From contig CAAEVD010000132.1 in the NCBI GenBank assembly GCA_900759435.1, positions 1-6,545 on the forward strand: a stretch of 6,545 bases of DNA, read 5' to 3'. The translations under genes were made by a program, and so were the position numbers. Source of the stretch: an uncultured Collinsella sp. Its GTDB lineage: Bacteria; Actinomycetota; Coriobacteriia; Coriobacteriales; Coriobacteriaceae. Numbering within the stretch: the first letter of the stretch is position 1; each line of letters begins with the position of its first letter. The notes under the pieces were generated by a model. It had not been told where the DNA came from. It saw only the letters and a list, made by a program, of their open reading frames with translations, and did not search any database. Below are positions 4,980-6,545 of the stretch, in pieces.

Positions 4980-6545
4980 ATGGATCTTTCGACTTTGATG
5001 CCGCAACAGCTGCGGATCGTCAAAACGCTCGACCGTCCGCTGTTTGTCTCGGCGGGCGCCGGTTCGGGCAAGACCTTTACCCTTACGCGCCGCATCGTCT
5101 ACGCGCTCTCGCCCGAGTCTGGTCCGTTCGTTGAGCATCTGGACCAGGTGCTCGCCATTACCTTTACCAAAGATGCCGCGGCCGAGATCCGTGACCGCGT
5201 GCGCCGCGCGCTCATCGACGAGGGCATGGACGAGGAGGCCCTGACCGTCGACGATGCGTGGATCTCGACCATTCACGGCATGTGTTCGCGCATCCTGCGC
5301 GCGCATGCGCTGGAGCTGGGCATCGACCCCGAGTTCACGGTGCTCACCGATACCGACGAGCTTATGGACCAGGCTGTTGAGCATGTGCTGGCCCGCGCGA
5401 CGGCGCCCGATGCCGCCCCCGAGCTCGCGGCATCGCTCAAGGCCCTCTACGCCTGGTATCCCATGGCGGGCGAGGGCGGCCCCTTTGGCGCCGGCACCAC
5501 CATCAAGGGCCTGGTGCGCGAGCTGCTGGAGCTGTCGAGCCAGCTGCCGGGCGGTATGGACGACGTGCGCGTGGCGCGCGGCCAGGCCGATACCTCGGCA
5601 CTCGCCGATGCCTATCGATCGGCGTTGGGTGCAAGCAAGGCGGCGACCGAGAAGGCGCAGGTTGCACTCGACGCCATCGATGCGTTCGAGGCGAGCGGCA
5701 AGACCATGGCCGATGCGGCGCGGCTCATGATGTCGTGCACCATGCCGCGCGCGAGCAAGGCGTTCCCCAAGGAGCAGGTCGAGCTGCTCAAGGCCGAGGC
5801 TGCCGATGCATTTATCAATATCGCGCTGGCCTGCGGTGGTCCCGCGCTCGATGCGCTGGTGGGCTTGGCCCGCTCTGTAGAGGCCGAGTATCGCGCGCTG
5901 AAGGCCGGCCAGTCTGCCCTCGACAACAACGACCTGCTGCGCATGGCCTACGAGGCCCTGCGCGATTACCCGGCCATTCGCGCTGCGTACGAGGGCCGCT
6001 TTAAGATGGTCATGATCGATGAGTTTCAGGATACCGACCAGATGCAGGTCGACCTGATCCGTTACCTGACCGGCGCGGGGGAGCGCGCGCTGTGCACCGT
6101 GGGCGATGCGCAGCAGTCGATCTATCGTTTCCGCGGCGCCGAGGTCGAGGTCTTCCGCCGCCAGGAGCGCAAGGTGGGATCGACGGCGGCGTCCGAGACG
6201 GTTGCCACGCTGGATGTCCCCACCGGCGAGCTCGTCAAGCTCGTGCGCAACTTCCGCAGTCACGACGAGGTACTGCGTTACGTGGCACGCGTCTTCGACG
6301 GCGATGACGGCGGCCTGATGCAGGGCTTTTTGGATCTTGAGGCGAGCGACGGCCGCAAGGACACGCTGGTGGCAGATGCCTCGCGTCGCCAGGCCCTCTT
6401 TGTTGCCGGCGGCAGCACGCAGGAGCGCACACAGGCCAAGGCCCGTGCAATCGCGGAGCGATTCCGCGCGCTTGCCGATGCCGGCCAGCCCCAGGGCGGC
6501 ATGGTGCTGCTGCTGGGCCGCATGACCAACGCAGACGTCTACGCA
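4980..6545 (+). CDS. addA: AddA/UvrD-type superfamily 1 helicase, 3' end cut by window
   Basis: This is the N-terminal 522 codons of a UvrD/RecB-like helicase, the motor subunit of an AddAB/RexAB helicase-nuclease. ATP-driven 3'-5' translocation unwinds broken DNA ends. Motifs appear in order: Q-motif (P8-Q9-Q10), Walker A SAGAGSGKT (24-32), Ia ITFTKDAAAEI (60-70), STIHG (96-100), DNNDLL (315-320), Walker B MIDEFQDTD (345-353, D347 and E348), motif III VGDAQQSIYRFRGAE (374-388) and motif IV VRNFRSHDEVL (422-432). All key residues are present, so the ATPase should be active. The long segment between about 125 and 310 is the 1B-type insertion seen in AddA and RecB. Motifs V and VI and the C-terminal nuclease of a full AddA (about 1150-1250 residues) would lie beyond the right edge. 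It directly follows the AddB-like gene in the order seen in Bacillus. A lone UvrD or PcrA is less likely because of that partner. Confidence 0.9.
   Translation, partial: MDLSTLMPQQLRIVKTLDRPLFVSAGAGSGKTFTLTRRIVYALSPESGPFVEHLDQVLAITFTKDAAAEIRDRVRRALIDEGMDEEALTVDDAWISTIHGMCSRILRAHALELGIDPEFTVLTDTDELMDQAVEHVLARATAPDAAPELAASLKALYAWYPMAGEGGPFGAGTTIKGLVRELLELSSQLPGGMDDVRVARGQADTSALADAYRSALGASKAATEKAQVALDAIDAFEASGKTMADAARLMMSCTMPRASKAFPKEQVELLKAEAADAFINIALACGGPALDALVGLARSVEAEYRALKAGQSALDNNDLLRMAYEALRDYPAIRAAYEGRFKMVMIDEFQDTDQMQVDLIRYLTGAGERALCTVGDAQQSIYRFRGAEVEVFRRQERKVGSTAASETVATLDVPTGELVKLVRNFRSHDEVLRYVARVFDGDDGGLMQGFLDLEASDGRKDTLVADASRRQALFVAGGSTQERTQAKARAIAERFRALADAGQPQGGMVLLLGRMTNADVYA

Noticed and set aside
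4608..6263. A 551-codon open frame on the minus strand across the end of addB and the start of addA
   Set aside because: It is antisense to two genes with clear catalytic motifs, its translation is rich in Arg, His, Gly and Leu with no recognisable domain, and GC-rich genes often leave long open antisense frames.

Overview
This is a GC-rich bacterial window, except for an AT-rich first ~130 bases. It reads as ordinary chromosomal core DNA. The gene set is an Rrf2 regulator, a YvlD-type membrane protein, a YerC/YecD TrpR-like protein and an AddB/RexB-AddA pair. Together with the strong preference for G/C at third codon positions, this suggests an anaerobic actinobacterium of the Coriobacteriia, possibly a Collinsella relative. 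That placement is inference from gene content and composition, not from a marker gene.

Layout: 1-136 is a promoter region with two quasi-palindromes. 137-565 (+) is an Rrf2-family winged-helix regulator with four clustered cysteines. A strong hairpin at 636-666 lies between it and the convergent gene 703-1068 (-), a four-helix membrane protein of the YvlD / 'phage holin family 4' type. 1069-1392 is a non-coding divergent region with a likely extended -10 promoter and several small hairpins. 1393-1692 (+) is a TrpR-superfamily YerC/YecD-like protein, closed by a UUCG-tetraloop intrinsic terminator at 1720-1744.

The rest is a two-gene recombination-repair unit. 1878-4976 (+) is an AddB/RexB-like subunit with a C-terminal PD-(D/E)XK nuclease. 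4980 to beyond the right edge (+) is the AddA/UvrD-type helicase subunit. By family knowledge the two proteins form a helicase-nuclease that resects double-strand DNA ends for RecA-dependent repair. AddA supplies the ATP motor and its own nuclease, which would lie outside the window. AddB supplies an inactive helicase-like scaffold and a second nuclease. The two genes are in the same reading frame, separated only by a UAG and one codon.

I found no mobile element, CRISPR array, tRNA or rRNA, and no clear evidence of a new multi-gene system. The points most worth a second look are four. The AddB-like protein has an incomplete iron-sulfur cysteine set and no Walker A motif. The addB-addA junction is in frame. 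The Rrf2 protein has unusual cysteine spacing. A short ORF ending in Trp codons lies directly upstream of the TrpR-like gene.
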